NCBI GenBank assembly: GCA_001770205.1 | Contig: MEQL01000023.1 | Coordinates: 1 to 62,998, forward strand | DNA length: 62,998 nt | Direction of reading: 5' to 3' | Origin: Bdellovibrionales bacterium RIFOXYD12_FULL_39_22 | GTDB taxonomy: Bacteria; Bdellovibrionota; Bacteriovoracia; Bacteriovoracales; Bacteriovoracaceae | Shown here: piece after piece, positions 14,902 through 22,328 of the stretch | How the letters are laid out: each line of letters begins with the position of its first letter | Numbering within the stretch: position 1 is the stretch's first letter | Translations under genes and position numbers: made by a program | The notes under the pieces: generated by a model | What the model was told of the DNA's origin: nothing | The model's database searches: none | What the model saw: the letters and a program-made list of their open reading frames with translations, nothing else

Positions 14902-16946
14902 TTCAAATTGAGAAGCTAGAAATTTTTGGTGAATCTGAAAATGGAAAATTTTGTGGCGACATTAATTTTTGTCCAGGCCTTAATGTTATTAATGCTGTAA
15001 ATGGATATGGGAAGACTTTGATTTTTTCGGGAATAATTTGGAGTTTAGGACTAGAGCAATATTTGACGAACCTTCCTAATGATTTATCAATTTGGAGCGA
15101 TGCTGTTGTAGATAGGGTTCAGCTGAAAGATGGTAAGCAATATATTGTTAAAAAGTCATTAGCTGCACTAACATTCATCACTGAGGACAAGACGCGTATT
15201 AGGTTAACAAGATCAATTATTGGGGGCGATAAAGAAACAGTTTTATGTGAAGAGCTTGGCCAGACGAATGATTCTGAATCGCAAAAAGTTAAGAAGCAAT
15301 TCAACCTTTATACATCTAGGCAAAAAACATTTTCGAACGAAAACATTAGCTTGATGAGAAATATATACAAATGGGCTGGGATTGATTTTTTGGAAGTATA
15401 CACAAGGTCTGGTGATAGCCGAATTTATTTAGAGAACTTAGCTCCATATTTCATTATTGCTCAAATGGGTGGATGGAATGACCTGTTCGCTGATCAGGTT
15501 CGAAAGTATGGAATTATAGAGATTGATCAAATTGCGTTTGAGCATATCCTCAATTTGAAGGGTTATCTTCAAAAAAGATTGGCTAAAATTAAATATGATT
15601 TGAATAATTCTATGTTTCGAAGTGAGTTGTTAACAATTTTGTTAAAAATTAATGAGTTGATAAGCAAGTTTAGCGACGATAGCCTTTCGGTTGCAACAAA
15701 AAACTTGGAAACACTCATTAAAGAATATTCTGACTTTTCTATTGATAATTATTTTGAAAAAAAATTTAATTTTGTATTTGCGAAAGAAAAGGAGAGGTTA
15801 ATCGATTCTCAAAAATTAATTTATAAAAAAATTGATCTTACCGAAGAGAACAATCCAGAAATTAAAAAGAGCAGTGGGCTTGATGAAAAACGGGAGAAAT
15901 TACTGGTCCTCAAAAAAGAACGTCGTGAAATTGATGAAAAACTTGATTTCGTGAATAGTCAGCTTATCGATGATTCTGTAGCGATTAGAGAAGAACGAAC
16001 AAAATTGAACTTATACACAAACTTAAAAATTCTAAAGAAAGATGGGGTAGGCCTTTTACAAGAAAATTATTGTTGTCCAACCTGCACACAAAATGTAAAT
16101 CCAGAGCGATATGATGTAAAAAATCTCAATGAAAGCGATGTTGAGTTGTCTGTAGAAATAAAAAAAGTAGAAATTTCCGCACTAACGACTTCCCTAGAGA
16201 AAAGAAACCAACAGAGGAATAAACTTTTGGAATTTCGAGAATCAATACAAGGCGAGATAAAAAAATTTGAAGAAGAATTTAAAACTCTAGACAACTCCTT
16301 TTCAATCAATAAGCGTTACTTGTTGGAATGTTCTGCAAAGTTATCTGAAATTCAAAGCGAAATTGATAAGCTTGATAACTTTAAAACAAAAACGGAAACA
16401 GTTCAGAATGAGTTAAATCAAAAAATAAAGGATATTTCCGGGCACATGGAGAACAAAGAGCTTCAGATAAAGGAACAAGAAATTTTAATTGTCAAAAAGT
16501 TTAATCAAAAATTCATTGAATATGTTGAGAAGATACAGTTAACTGCTTTTAAGCTTGATACCTCTGGCGTAGAACATAAGAAAATAACAATTGATGAATC
16601 TAATGATTACATTCCTTTTCTGGACAATAAACCACTAAAAAGATATTGCTCAGCTAGTGATCAAAGTAAAATAATATTTGCATATTTACTTGCTATGCAA
16701 TCAGTTGCCTGCCAGCGAGATGGAGCAAATCACTTAGGATTTACTCTATTTGATGAACCCATCCAACAGAACCCAGGTGGAGAATATCGATCAACCATAA
16801 TTGATTTTTTTTCCTACCTCAGCAAAAGTACCGAGGGGCAAATTATAATTTTCACAAAGTTAGAAAAAGGGGAAGAAGATAAGCTAAGTTCCTCTTCTTT
16901 TTTTCAAGATTTGACGGGAAAAAGGTTTTTAAAAAATTGTTCCTGA
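14898..16946 (+). CDS. SMC/RecN-like ABC ATPase of the three-gene system
   Basis: A 682-residue ATPase with head-coiled coil-head architecture. Walker A is at 34-40 (VNGYGKT), with Ala in place of the usual first Gly. Two coiled-coil arms (about 230-380 and 405-540) flank a zinc-hook-like CPTC at 393-396. The ABC signature region is near SASDQSK (585-591), and Walker B is FTLFDEP with D619-E620. Such proteins bridge DNA ends or clamp DNA, and in ABC-three-component conflict systems they are thought to sense invading DNA and activate the partner. The gene overlaps the middle component by 4 nt, so all three are translated together. Most similar in layout to the ABC-3C ATPases; a RecF/RloC-like nuclease system is an alternative. 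Confidence 0.75.
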   Translation: MIQIEKLEIFGESENGKFCGDINFCPGLNVINAVNGYGKTLIFSGIIWSLGLEQYLTNLPNDLSIWSDAVVDRVQLKDGKQYIVKKSLAALTFITEDKTRIRLTRSIIGGDKETVLCEELGQTNDSESQKVKKQFNLYTSRQKTFSNENISLMRNIYKWAGIDFLEVYTRSGDSRIYLENLAPYFIIAQMGGWNDLFADQVRKYGIIEIDQIAFEHILNLKGYLQKRLAKIKYDLNNSMFRSELLTILLKINELISKFSDDSLSVATKNLETLIKEYSDFSIDNYFEKKFNFVFAKEKERLIDSQKLIYKKIDLTEENNPEIKKSSGLDEKREKLLVLKKERREIDEKLDFVNSQLIDDSVAIREERTKLNLYTNLKILKKDGVGLLQENYCCPTCTQNVNPERYDVKNLNESDVELSVEIKKVEISALTTSLEKRNQQRNKLLEFRESIQGEIKKFEEEFKTLDNSFSINKRYLLECSAKLSEIQSEIDKLDNFKTKTETVQNELNQKIKDISGHMENKELQIKEQEILIVKKFNQKFIEYVEKIQLTAFKLDTSGVEHKKITIDESNDYIPFLDNKPLKRYCSASDQSKIIFAYLLAMQSVACQRDGANHLGFTLFDEPIQQNPGGEYRSTIIDFFSYLSKSTEGQIIIFTKLEKGEEDKLSSSSFFQDLTGKRFLKNCS

Positions 16947-17058
16947 TTCCATTTTAGCAAGTACTTCTGAATTCAATTTTCAATTGAGTTAGTAGACTCA
17001 CTGTTACGTAGCCGAACACAACTAATAGAGTTTAATTGGCAGTTTCCCCAATATTTTC

Positions 17059-18144
17059 TTAAAGGAGGGAGCTTATTATTTCAAATGGGTTTTTGGCAAA
17101 ATCCTCAAAAGATTTATTTGTATAATTTATCGAAGAGGCTCCAAGAAAACGTTCATATCTATATTTTTCATCAGCACAAATGCTAGGTTTTTTATCTTTG
17201 TAATGATTGATTACTGTAAAATGTAATTGGGATCTTCTATTAACTTGGGCGCGCTTAAGCAAATATTTTATGTGAATATCAGCATCAGGGAAGGAGTAAC
17301 CACAGAAAATAATGTGTTTAACCTTTCTAAGTATGTTATCTGCTTTATTCCAAATCTCACCAAGAAAAACATTATTCATATCCTTGTGAAAAGACGGTGG
17401 GATAATAATTGGAGAGTATATTCCGTCACATTCTTTGCACGCAGCATCTTCAAAATTTGTAATAAGTTTTGTTACAACCCCTTTCTCTTTGGGAGTTATT
17501 TCCAACTCGTTGCAGGTTGGACAAAAAAGCCAATTTAGTGATCCATGTAACTTTAGGAGATAAACATTCTTCGAAAGCTTGGGGCGTTTCCAGTCATCGG
17601 GCCAATTAAAGTTTCTAAAATCTACGCCGTAGTTAAGATCGACCGAATGGAACTTATCTGTGAGAGCATTATCAATAAGGATATCGTAGTTAGTAGAAAT
17701 AAAGGCTGTCTTCTTCAATAGATTTGCATTTAATAACTGCCCCACAAGCTGTTTGTGGATTGTTGTTGATGTTTTAAGCTTTTGATCCAGTGTTTTTGCC
17801 ACAAGAAATACTAGGTGCTGAGCGATCGTACGGAGACGTCCACTATTGGAAGCACGGTTTTCAAGATCAAAATCCTTAAAGGATTCTTTTCGTAATAGAC
17901 CGAGATCAATCATACCAAGAACTTCTTCAAATGTTGGGAATATGATGTTTTTTAAATTTTCTTTTTTATCAATTTCAATATTAAACATAGAATTAAAAAA
18001 TGTTGCAAGTTCCCGATCCATTTCATTCGAGTTTTTTTGAAATTCATTAGAGGAAAAGTAATCATAAAATAATTCACCCTGGAGAGGAGCGCCTTCTGCT
18101 TTTGAAGCACCTGCGCCTAAAAAAATTGCAACATCAATTGTCAT
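17059..18144 (-). CDS. SIR2-domain protein, putative NAD-degrading defence effector
   Basis: A 361-residue protein with a SIR2-like fold. Glycine-rich NAD-binding FLGAGAS is at 8-14, TNYD at 151-154 and LKLHGS with H200 at the place of the catalytic His. A zinc-ribbon pair CPTC (208-211) and CKEC (236-239) follows, then GYSFPDAD at 282-289. The full motif set suggests an active enzyme. SIR2 proteins of this type either deacylate or, in phage defence (ThsA, DSR and similar), hydrolyse NAD+ to stop infection. A TTG start exists at 18156, but ATG 18144 is preferred. It stands alone on the minus strand, convergent with the ATPase operon. A role in abortive infection is inferred from its neighbours. 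Confidence 0.75.
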   Translation of the reverse strand: MTIDVAIFLGAGASKAEGAPLQGELFYDYFSSNEFQKNSNEMDRELATFFNSMFNIEIDKKENLKNIIFPTFEEVLGMIDLGLLRKESFKDFDLENRASNSGRLRTIAQHLVFLVAKTLDQKLKTSTTIHKQLVGQLLNANLLKKTAFISTNYDILIDNALTDKFHSVDLNYGVDFRNFNWPDDWKRPKLSKNVYLLKLHGSLNWLFCPTCNELEITPKEKGVVTKLITNFEDAACKECDGIYSPIIIPPSFHKDMNNVFLGEIWNKADNILRKVKHIIFCGYSFPDADIHIKYLLKRAQVNRRSQLHFTVINHYKDKKPSICADEKYRYERFLGASSINYTNKSFEDFAKNPFEIISSLL

Positions 18145-18200
18145 AGTAATTTCCAAATTACGTTTTGAAATGATTTTTTTAAAATTTCTTGATTTAGTTG

Positions 18201-18464
18201 TTAATTACACTCTGAGATTCTATGATCGAATGATGTTATATCGGGAGATTGTCCTTGCTTTGTACATAATTGATTGGCCTCTGTAATGTTTGAGGCTTCC
18301 AAAACGACTACCATGTGATGTTCGTCAATAAAATTTTTCAATTTATCTTTAAAAGAATAATTGCACTTACAGGTAAGTTTGGTTGTTTCTTTTGGTTGTT
18401 CCATTTTTGGTGTGGCGCAGGAAGCAAGGAGTGATAATAAAATAACAAGACTAAAAAGTTTCAT
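18201..18464 (-). CDS. Small lipoprotein
   Basis: An 87-residue lipoprotein. Residues 1-15 are hydrophobic and end in the lipobox LLASC, so C16 becomes lipidated. The mature 70 residues carry three further cysteines and a short alpha/beta segment (HHMVVVLEASNITEANQLC). AAGGAT precedes the ATG by a suitable gap. It lies between the SIR2 gene and the acetyltransferase gene, all on the minus strand. The family is not recognised. A surface-exclusion or envelope role is possible for a mobile element lipoprotein, but nothing specific supports it. Confidence 0.6.
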   Translation of the reverse strand: MKLFSLVILLSLLASCATPKMEQPKETTKLTCKCNYSFKDKLKNFIDEHHMVVVLEASNITEANQLCTKQGQSPDITSFDHRISECN

Positions 18465-18530
18465 AATATCCTTATGTGAATAAAAGAGGTTAATAATTTA
18501 TCATTATATCAGACAAAAGTTTTTTTGCGA

Positions 18531-18971
18531 TTATATTTTTTTCCTAAAATACACAACTCTTTCTGTTTCTTTAAACCCCCAGGCATTGTGCGCCTGTATC
18601 GAAATATGATTTTCAATACCGCAGTCTGAACAAATTTCTTTATACCCATTGGCCTTTCCCCAGACTTCTAGTTTCTCAATGAGGGTATTGGCAATTTTGT
18701 TTCTACGGTGAGATTGATCTACCCAAATTCCCTCCGCAAAGAGTACTGGTTGATGTTCACAGCCATTGGCATATTTTCTGATACACGCTTCAAGAAAACC
18801 AATGAGATTTTTGTTTTCATCTTCAACAACAAAACAGAGAAATTCTTTATCGTTGAATGATGTTGATATGTCGGTAATATGTTTTTCTATTGTAGAAGGC
18901 CAAAGTTTTTGTCTCAAAGTGGCCCACGCCTGGATATCTCTTGTTGATGCTGATCGAATTTTGAAATTCAT
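18531..18971 (-). CDS. GNAT acetyltransferase, AAC(6')-like
   Basis: A 146-residue acetyl-CoA-dependent N-acetyltransferase. Beginning, middle and end match the AAC(6')-I aminoglycoside acetyltransferase group: AWATLRQKLWP near the start, then YANGCEHQPVLFAEGIWV, the acetyl-CoA-binding HRRNKIANTLIEKLE, and the characteristic ending GFKETERVVYFRKKI. Length equals the family (about 145). The family transfers acetyl to the 6'-amine of aminoglycosides; close chromosomal relatives may have other substrates, so resistance is plausible but unproven. It lies in the island cargo between a lipoprotein and a membrane protein gene, an unusual place that suggests acquisition by transfer. Confidence 0.75.
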   Translation of the reverse strand: MNFKIRSASTRDIQAWATLRQKLWPSTIEKHITDISTSFNDKEFLCFVVEDENKNLIGFLEACIRKYANGCEHQPVLFAEGIWVDQSHRRNKIANTLIEKLEVWGKANGYKEICSDCGIENHISIQAHNAWGFKETERVVYFRKKI

Positions 18972-19086
18972 TTTTTCCTTGTAAGTCTAAAAGTTAACGC
19001 ACTTCTCCGGTCACTATGAACCATATACCTTTTTATAAGGCTTATACGCTGATTTTGGGTAATTAATCTGTTTATAGAAAAAGTAT

Positions 19087-19830
19087 TCATTTTTTCAGAT
19101 TCAATGATTGTTCATTTGCCCTAAGATATTCTTCAACATCGTTAAAAACAGGGAAAAGATTTTCATTCGGATATGAACCAGGTCTGATTCTTGGCCACCT
19201 GCGTAGATAATATGGATGACTTTCAATTCTTTTATGATTGGTACTTGCAAACAATTTCATATTAAATTCTTTAACAAACTCTATATTCCCCTCAATTTTA
19301 TTTTCTTTTCGGTTTTTTTCAATTTCAGTTACAAGGTGTTTTAGCATATCTCTACAAAAGGAAAAAATCAGGTATTTTTTTTGGTTCAAATATTTACTAA
19401 ACTCTACCTCTTGTTTTTCTATCAATCTGAAGACGGCTTGAACTCTAAAAATGACAATTTCATTTAAATAGTCAATCGCCCTAGAATCTGGAATGTCTAA
19501 CTCTCTTAATTTTTCCCAAAGCTCATAGGGAAGGATTTTTCTATCTAAATGTCCAACTGTTTGTTTAAGTCCATGACACCTCCCTATTCTTGTTAGCTGA
19601 GAACTATGCAAATAAGTCAGGAAAGGAATTTTGCTTAATTGGTTTTGAATTCGAGATAATTCCTTTGTGTATTTTCTGCGGTTATAAAAAAACTCGTAAT
19701 ATGGTCTTATCATTAAAATGAAAACTGCTAGTAAGGATCCAGTTCCAACATTTTTTAGTATCTTGAAGTAGTTGATGGTACTTGCAAAGTGCGCGGTATT
19801 ATCTACTATGTCTGAAAGCATTCTGTTCAT
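19087..19830 (-). CDS. Membrane-anchored protein paired with the cyclase-fold gene
   Basis: A 247-residue protein with one clear membrane helix near residues 28-43 (TGSLLAVFILMIRPYYEF) and a possible weak second hydrophobic segment. The remaining 200 residues are basic, helical and probably cytoplasmic. No enzyme motif is recognised. AAGGAGA lies 6 nt before ATG 19830. It starts 38 nt after the cyclase-fold gene, in the same direction, so the two form an operon. In Pycsar defence a pyrimidine cyclase is paired with a membrane effector opened by the cyclic nucleotide. This pair has that layout, but the effector family is not recognisable here. Confidence 0.55.
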   Translation of the reverse strand: MNRMLSDIVDNTAHFASTINYFKILKNVGTGSLLAVFILMIRPYYEFFYNRRKYTKELSRIQNQLSKIPFLTYLHSSQLTRIGRCHGLKQTVGHLDRKILPYELWEKLRELDIPDSRAIDYLNEIVIFRVQAVFRLIEKQEVEFSKYLNQKKYLIFSFCRDMLKHLVTEIEKNRKENKIEGNIEFVKEFNMKLFASTNHKRIESHPYYLRRWPRIRPGSYPNENLFPVFNDVEEYLRANEQSLNLKK

Positions 19831-19868
19831 TTACTTTCTCCTTGATCAGTTCAGTTTTTACTCGTTCA

Positions 19869-20702
19869 TTAGGATTCATAAACTAGGTTTTTATCTTTAA
19901 ACTGATCTATTAAACTACTAACTGAACAACAGTATTTGAAAGTCCAATAATATTTCTCCCATATTTTTTTATCTTTCTCAAAAAGTTCCAAACATTTATG
20001 GAGAAATTGCATTGCCCGCATTGCCTGTTGGTCAGCACTAGCATTTAAATTTTTCCTTGTTGGTGAATTATCAATAAATCTACCGTAATTTATAAAGTAA
20101 CGGTCTAAATGATCTTTTATATATAAATCTGTTTTAATATCTACTATTGAACCTGAATTGGTTACTAACAAATCTTGAATTAATATATATGGCAATGAAT
20201 GATTGGTATTTTTTTCTGCACCTAGATATGCTTTTAAATATCCGTCTCCAAAAATAACGCCATTTTTATGAAAGCATTTGCCTCTCGAAATGAACCCCCT
20301 GATTAAATAATTCCATTTCCATAGGATTTCCCATTGCATCAAGGCTAATTCAATGGATAGTAAATTGAATGCAATTGGGATTGCTGGGTATGAAACTATA
20401 ATTGAATCTGATACAACTATACATTCAAATCCATTTTCAAGTATTTCTTTATCACTGTCTGATATATCTGGTAATGAACCAAACAGTTTGTTTTTTTCTT
20501 TTTTGTCTTCAAGTTTTTTCATCGTCTCCAATATTTTTTTGACACGCATAAATTTGTCATAATCGACACCAATTTCATTAACTTCATTTGTGAAGCCCTG
20601 AAGGTCTATATATGCCACTATCCTATCTTCAAATTCACTTAACTTATTTTCCATGGTCATTTCCATTTTAGATTTTATACTGTTCGGAAGTTTACCAACC
20701 AT
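19869..20702 (-). CDS. Class III nucleotidyl-cyclase-fold protein
   Basis: A 277-residue protein with the cyclase/GGDEF-type palm fold. The first metal-binding motif is YIDLQGFT with D33, and the second acidic motif is VVSDSIIVS with D99. The glycine-rich strand pair RGFISRGKC (135-143) leads to IFGDGYLKAYL (150-160). The Asn and Arg that stabilise the transition state in ordinary adenylate cyclases (VNxAAR) are not visible at the matching place, so it uses other residues or has lost activity. ATG 20702 is chosen over an adjacent TTG; AGGGAT lies upstream, and later Met codons at 20666 and 20654 are alternatives. It is coupled with the membrane protein gene downstream. A signalling role in defence is inferred. 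Confidence 0.6.
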   Translation of the reverse strand: MVGKLPNSIKSKMEMTMENKLSEFEDRIVAYIDLQGFTNEVNEIGVDYDKFMRVKKILETMKKLEDKKEKNKLFGSLPDISDSDKEILENGFECIVVSDSIIVSYPAIPIAFNLLSIELALMQWEILWKWNYLIRGFISRGKCFHKNGVIFGDGYLKAYLGAEKNTNHSLPYILIQDLLVTNSGSIVDIKTDLYIKDHLDRYFINYGRFIDNSPTRKNLNASADQQAMRAMQFLHKCLELFEKDKKIWEKYYWTFKYCCSVSSLIDQFKDKNLVYES

Positions 20703-20717
20703 CAAGTTTTGAGATCC

Positions 20718-21239
20718 CTAATAAAAAAAGCGCCAGCCAAAATCTAATCCTCCAACTCCAGCCCGAGGATCTTGTTGTAAAGCATTTGCATAGACTCTGA
20801 TTATTAATGGAGGCCAAATTATCCATTCCATGAAGGCACTAAATCCTCGATTTCGATCTAAAGAATTCATTGCATAACCAAATCCCATTTTATATGACAA
20901 AAATCCTTTCCCAAGGTAGCAACCGATATTGAAAGACATAATATAATTAGTCTGACCAGGCCATTTGCCCGTATCATTGAATTTTACCATTTTCAGCATT
21001 GGATTAAATGTAAAGGCAACACTTTTAAAATTTAAAAAACGATAATCATAATCAATGCCATATCCAAGTTCACTAAACGTTGCTCCAGTGTGAATATTTT
21101 TATCTGGGCTATTCAGGGAATAAAATCCTGTTAGATACAGTCCATAAGATGACTTATATTTATCAACTGGACTTTCGTACGATGAATATGCTGTTGTTGA
21201 AAATAAAATGAACAAGGTCAACGCAATACATTGCTTCAT
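20718..21239 (-). CDS. Putative outer-membrane beta-barrel protein
   Basis: A 173-residue exported protein. The signal peptide covers residues 1-19 (hydrophobic run, cleavage near AYSS). The rest has repeated alternating strands rich in Gly, Tyr and Phe, and ends in LDFGWRFFY, the aromatic end typical of small outer-membrane barrels. The gene lies 12 nt upstream of the cyclase-fold gene on the same strand and 33 nt from the right attachment repeat. It is therefore the last island gene and probably shares a transcript with the cyclase and membrane protein. The family is not recognised; the length would fit an 8-strand OmpW/OmpA-like barrel. Confidence 0.55.
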   Translation of the reverse strand: MKQCIALTLFILFSTTAYSSYESPVDKYKSSYGLYLTGFYSLNSPDKNIHTGATFSELGYGIDYDYRFLNFKSVAFTFNPMLKMVKFNDTGKWPGQTNYIMSFNIGCYLGKGFLSYKMGFGYAMNSLDRNRGFSAFMEWIIWPPLIIRVYANALQQDPRAGVGGLDFGWRFFY

Positions 21240-21272
21240 TCTAAAAACCCCTCGTACCCCTGAAAATGCAAA

Positions 21273-21299
21273 AGGGCCATCTTTCGATGGCCCTTTTTG
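21273..21299 (-). terminator. Hairpin terminator after tRNA-Asp, bidirectional
   Basis: AGGGCCATC and GATGGCCCT pair around a TTTC loop, with T residues on the right. On the minus strand the stem is followed by TTTTGCATTTT. It would stop the tRNA transcript from one side and plus-strand transcripts from the other. Identical hairpins lie at 1-27 and 74-100. Confidence 0.75.
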
Positions 21300-21354
21300 T
21301 CTAAGTTCAAAGACTTAGTCCCCTTTGCAGGGGTGCGAATATGGCGGGAGCGAA
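21273..21354. repeat. Right attachment site (attR) at tRNA-Asp
   Basis: An 82-bp copy identical to 74-155. Positions 21342-21354 are the 3' end of the tRNA-Asp gene including its encoded CCA. The remaining 69 nt are the tRNA trailer and terminator carried by the element, so integration keeps the tRNA functional. Confidence 0.88.
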
Positions 21355-21418
21355 GGGGCTCGAACCCTCGGCCTTCTGCGTGACAGGCAGACGTTATAAC
21401 CAACTTAACTACGCCCCC
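21342..21418 (-). tRNA. tRNA-Asp (GTC)
   Basis: A 77-nt tRNA with CCA encoded. Acceptor stem GGGGGCG pairs with CGCTCCC (one G-T pair). The anticodon stem TCTGC/GCAGA encloses loop CTGTCAC with anticodon GTC. The T arm GAGGG/CCCTT carries TTCGAGC. The discriminator is G, as expected for Asp. It is the integration target of the island on its 3' side and appears fully functional. Confidence 0.95.
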
Positions 21419-21505
21419 AAAAAATTTAACAAGTTGATGTTTTGAAGAATATATGGAGATTTGCCATTTTCGTCAAGCAAAAAGATCGGTGTAGATCGCT
21501 GCTAT

Positions 21506-22063
21506 TTATTCAATTGTTATTTTGGCGTTTTCAATAATGGCATCAAATTTATAGCCCGAACCAATATCTTTTCCATAAGTGATTTTGCCGGTAACAATGA
21601 TGGTCTGCCCCACCTTTACTTCTTGGCCGGCAGTAACAATAAGATCATTAGTGCCCTCTTTTCCACTGCCATCCTGGATATGTATCCAGTTCGTCCCCAT
21701 AATTTGGCCATTAAATTTTACTACCTTGCCTCTGATCTTTATCTCTTTCCCGGCCAAAGTTGCTTGTAGAGTATAGGCTTCTTCTACTGTCTGGCCTCCT
21801 TCGATCCTGGGAATAGATCCGGCCTCGACTTTCGTGGCAGTATTTTGCGCATGCATGTCAGTGGCCCCGCTATTACCAATAGACGGATGTCCTGGCGGTA
21901 ACTCTCCGCCATTTGTAGTATCTTGTGCCGGTGATGCACTTGTTGAGGAAACTTGGTTGCTATTTATTGGGTCTGCCTGCTCTACCTTAAAATCCTTCTT
22001 GCACGAAGCAAGAAGGATTGCAAATGCAAATAATAGGGCGAGCAGTAATTTATTACTGTCCAC
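21506..22063 (-). CDS. Lipoprotein with C-terminal OB-fold domain
   Basis: A 185-residue lipoprotein. Residues 4-21 form the signal with lipobox LLASC, C21 lipidated. A low-complexity Ser/Thr/Gly-rich linker (25-90) includes GELPPGHPS. Residues 95-185 form a five-strand barrel: IKIRGKVVKFNGQIMGTNW, IHIQDGSG, then DLIVT, VTGKI and IENAKITIE. This OB-like domain is found in periplasmic proteins near redox or cytochrome genes and may bind small ligands or nucleic acid; the ligand is unknown. The start is GTG 22063, overlapping the stop of the upstream lipoprotein by 11 nt, so translation is coupled. First clearly chromosomal gene right of the tRNA. Confidence 0.65.
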   Translation of the reverse strand: MDSNKLLLALLFAFAILLASCKKDFKVEQADPINSNQVSSTSASPAQDTTNGGELPPGHPSIGNSGATDMHAQNTATKVEAGSIPRIEGGQTVEEAYTLQATLAGKEIKIRGKVVKFNGQIMGTNWIHIQDGSGKEGTNDLIVTAGQEVKVGQTIIVTGKITYGKDIGSGYKFDAIIENAKITIE

Positions 22064-22286
22064 CGGTCTCCCCCTCTGCTGGAGCAGCTTCTTCCGTCAT
22101 CGGAGTTGCTTCAGCTGGAGCGGCTTCCACTGGCTGTGCTTCCACTGCTGGTGCTTCGGCCGGTGCGGCTTCAGCGGCAGCTTCTACTGCTGGTGCAGTC
22201 TCAGTTGCTGGTTGCTCATCTTTTTTGCATGCTGAAAAGATGAATAGGGCACATAGGGACAACGCTAAAATGGTCTTTAATTTCAT
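22053..22286 (-). CDS. Small Ala/Glu/Pro-rich lipoprotein
   Basis: A 77-residue lipoprotein. Signal residues 1-19 end with the lipobox IFSAC, C20 lipidated. The mature part is almost entirely Ala, Pro, Glu and Thr in AEAAPAE-like repeats, a flexible acidic spacer. AGGAGAG lies 6 nt before the ATG. The upstream DNA is a run of CAA repeats on the coding strand. The end overlaps the next lipoprotein gene. It may act as an envelope spacer or surface tether. Repetitive codons make it prone to length variation. Confidence 0.6.
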   Translation of the reverse strand: MKLKTILALSLCALFIFSACKKDEQPATETAPAVEAAAEAAPAEAPAVEAQPVEAAPAEATPMTEEAAPAEGETGGQ

Positions 22287-22328
22287 TTTTCTCTCCTGTT
22301 GTTGTTGTTGTCGTTGTTAATATTGTTA

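Larger units (their letters stand above)
74..21354. mobile_element. tRNA-Asp-integrated satellite-like genomic island
   Basis: Seen: an 82-bp perfect direct repeat at 74-155 and 21273-21354. Its right copy overlaps the last 13 nt of an intact tRNA-Asp gene. Between the copies are two tyrosine recombinases, an SF3 helicase, a primase, HTH regulators and a cargo of conflict-type genes. Known: P4-type satellites and many integrative elements insert at tRNA 3' ends and restore the tRNA with an element-borne copy. Inferred: an integrative element of about 21.2 kb with a P4-like replication block. No capsid, terminase, tail, relaxase or type IV secretion genes are visible, so it would depend on a helper for transfer or be a non-mobile remnant. 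The cargo at 12.5-21.2 kb is poorer in GGCC than the replication block, which suggests stepwise acquisition. Confidence 0.8.
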
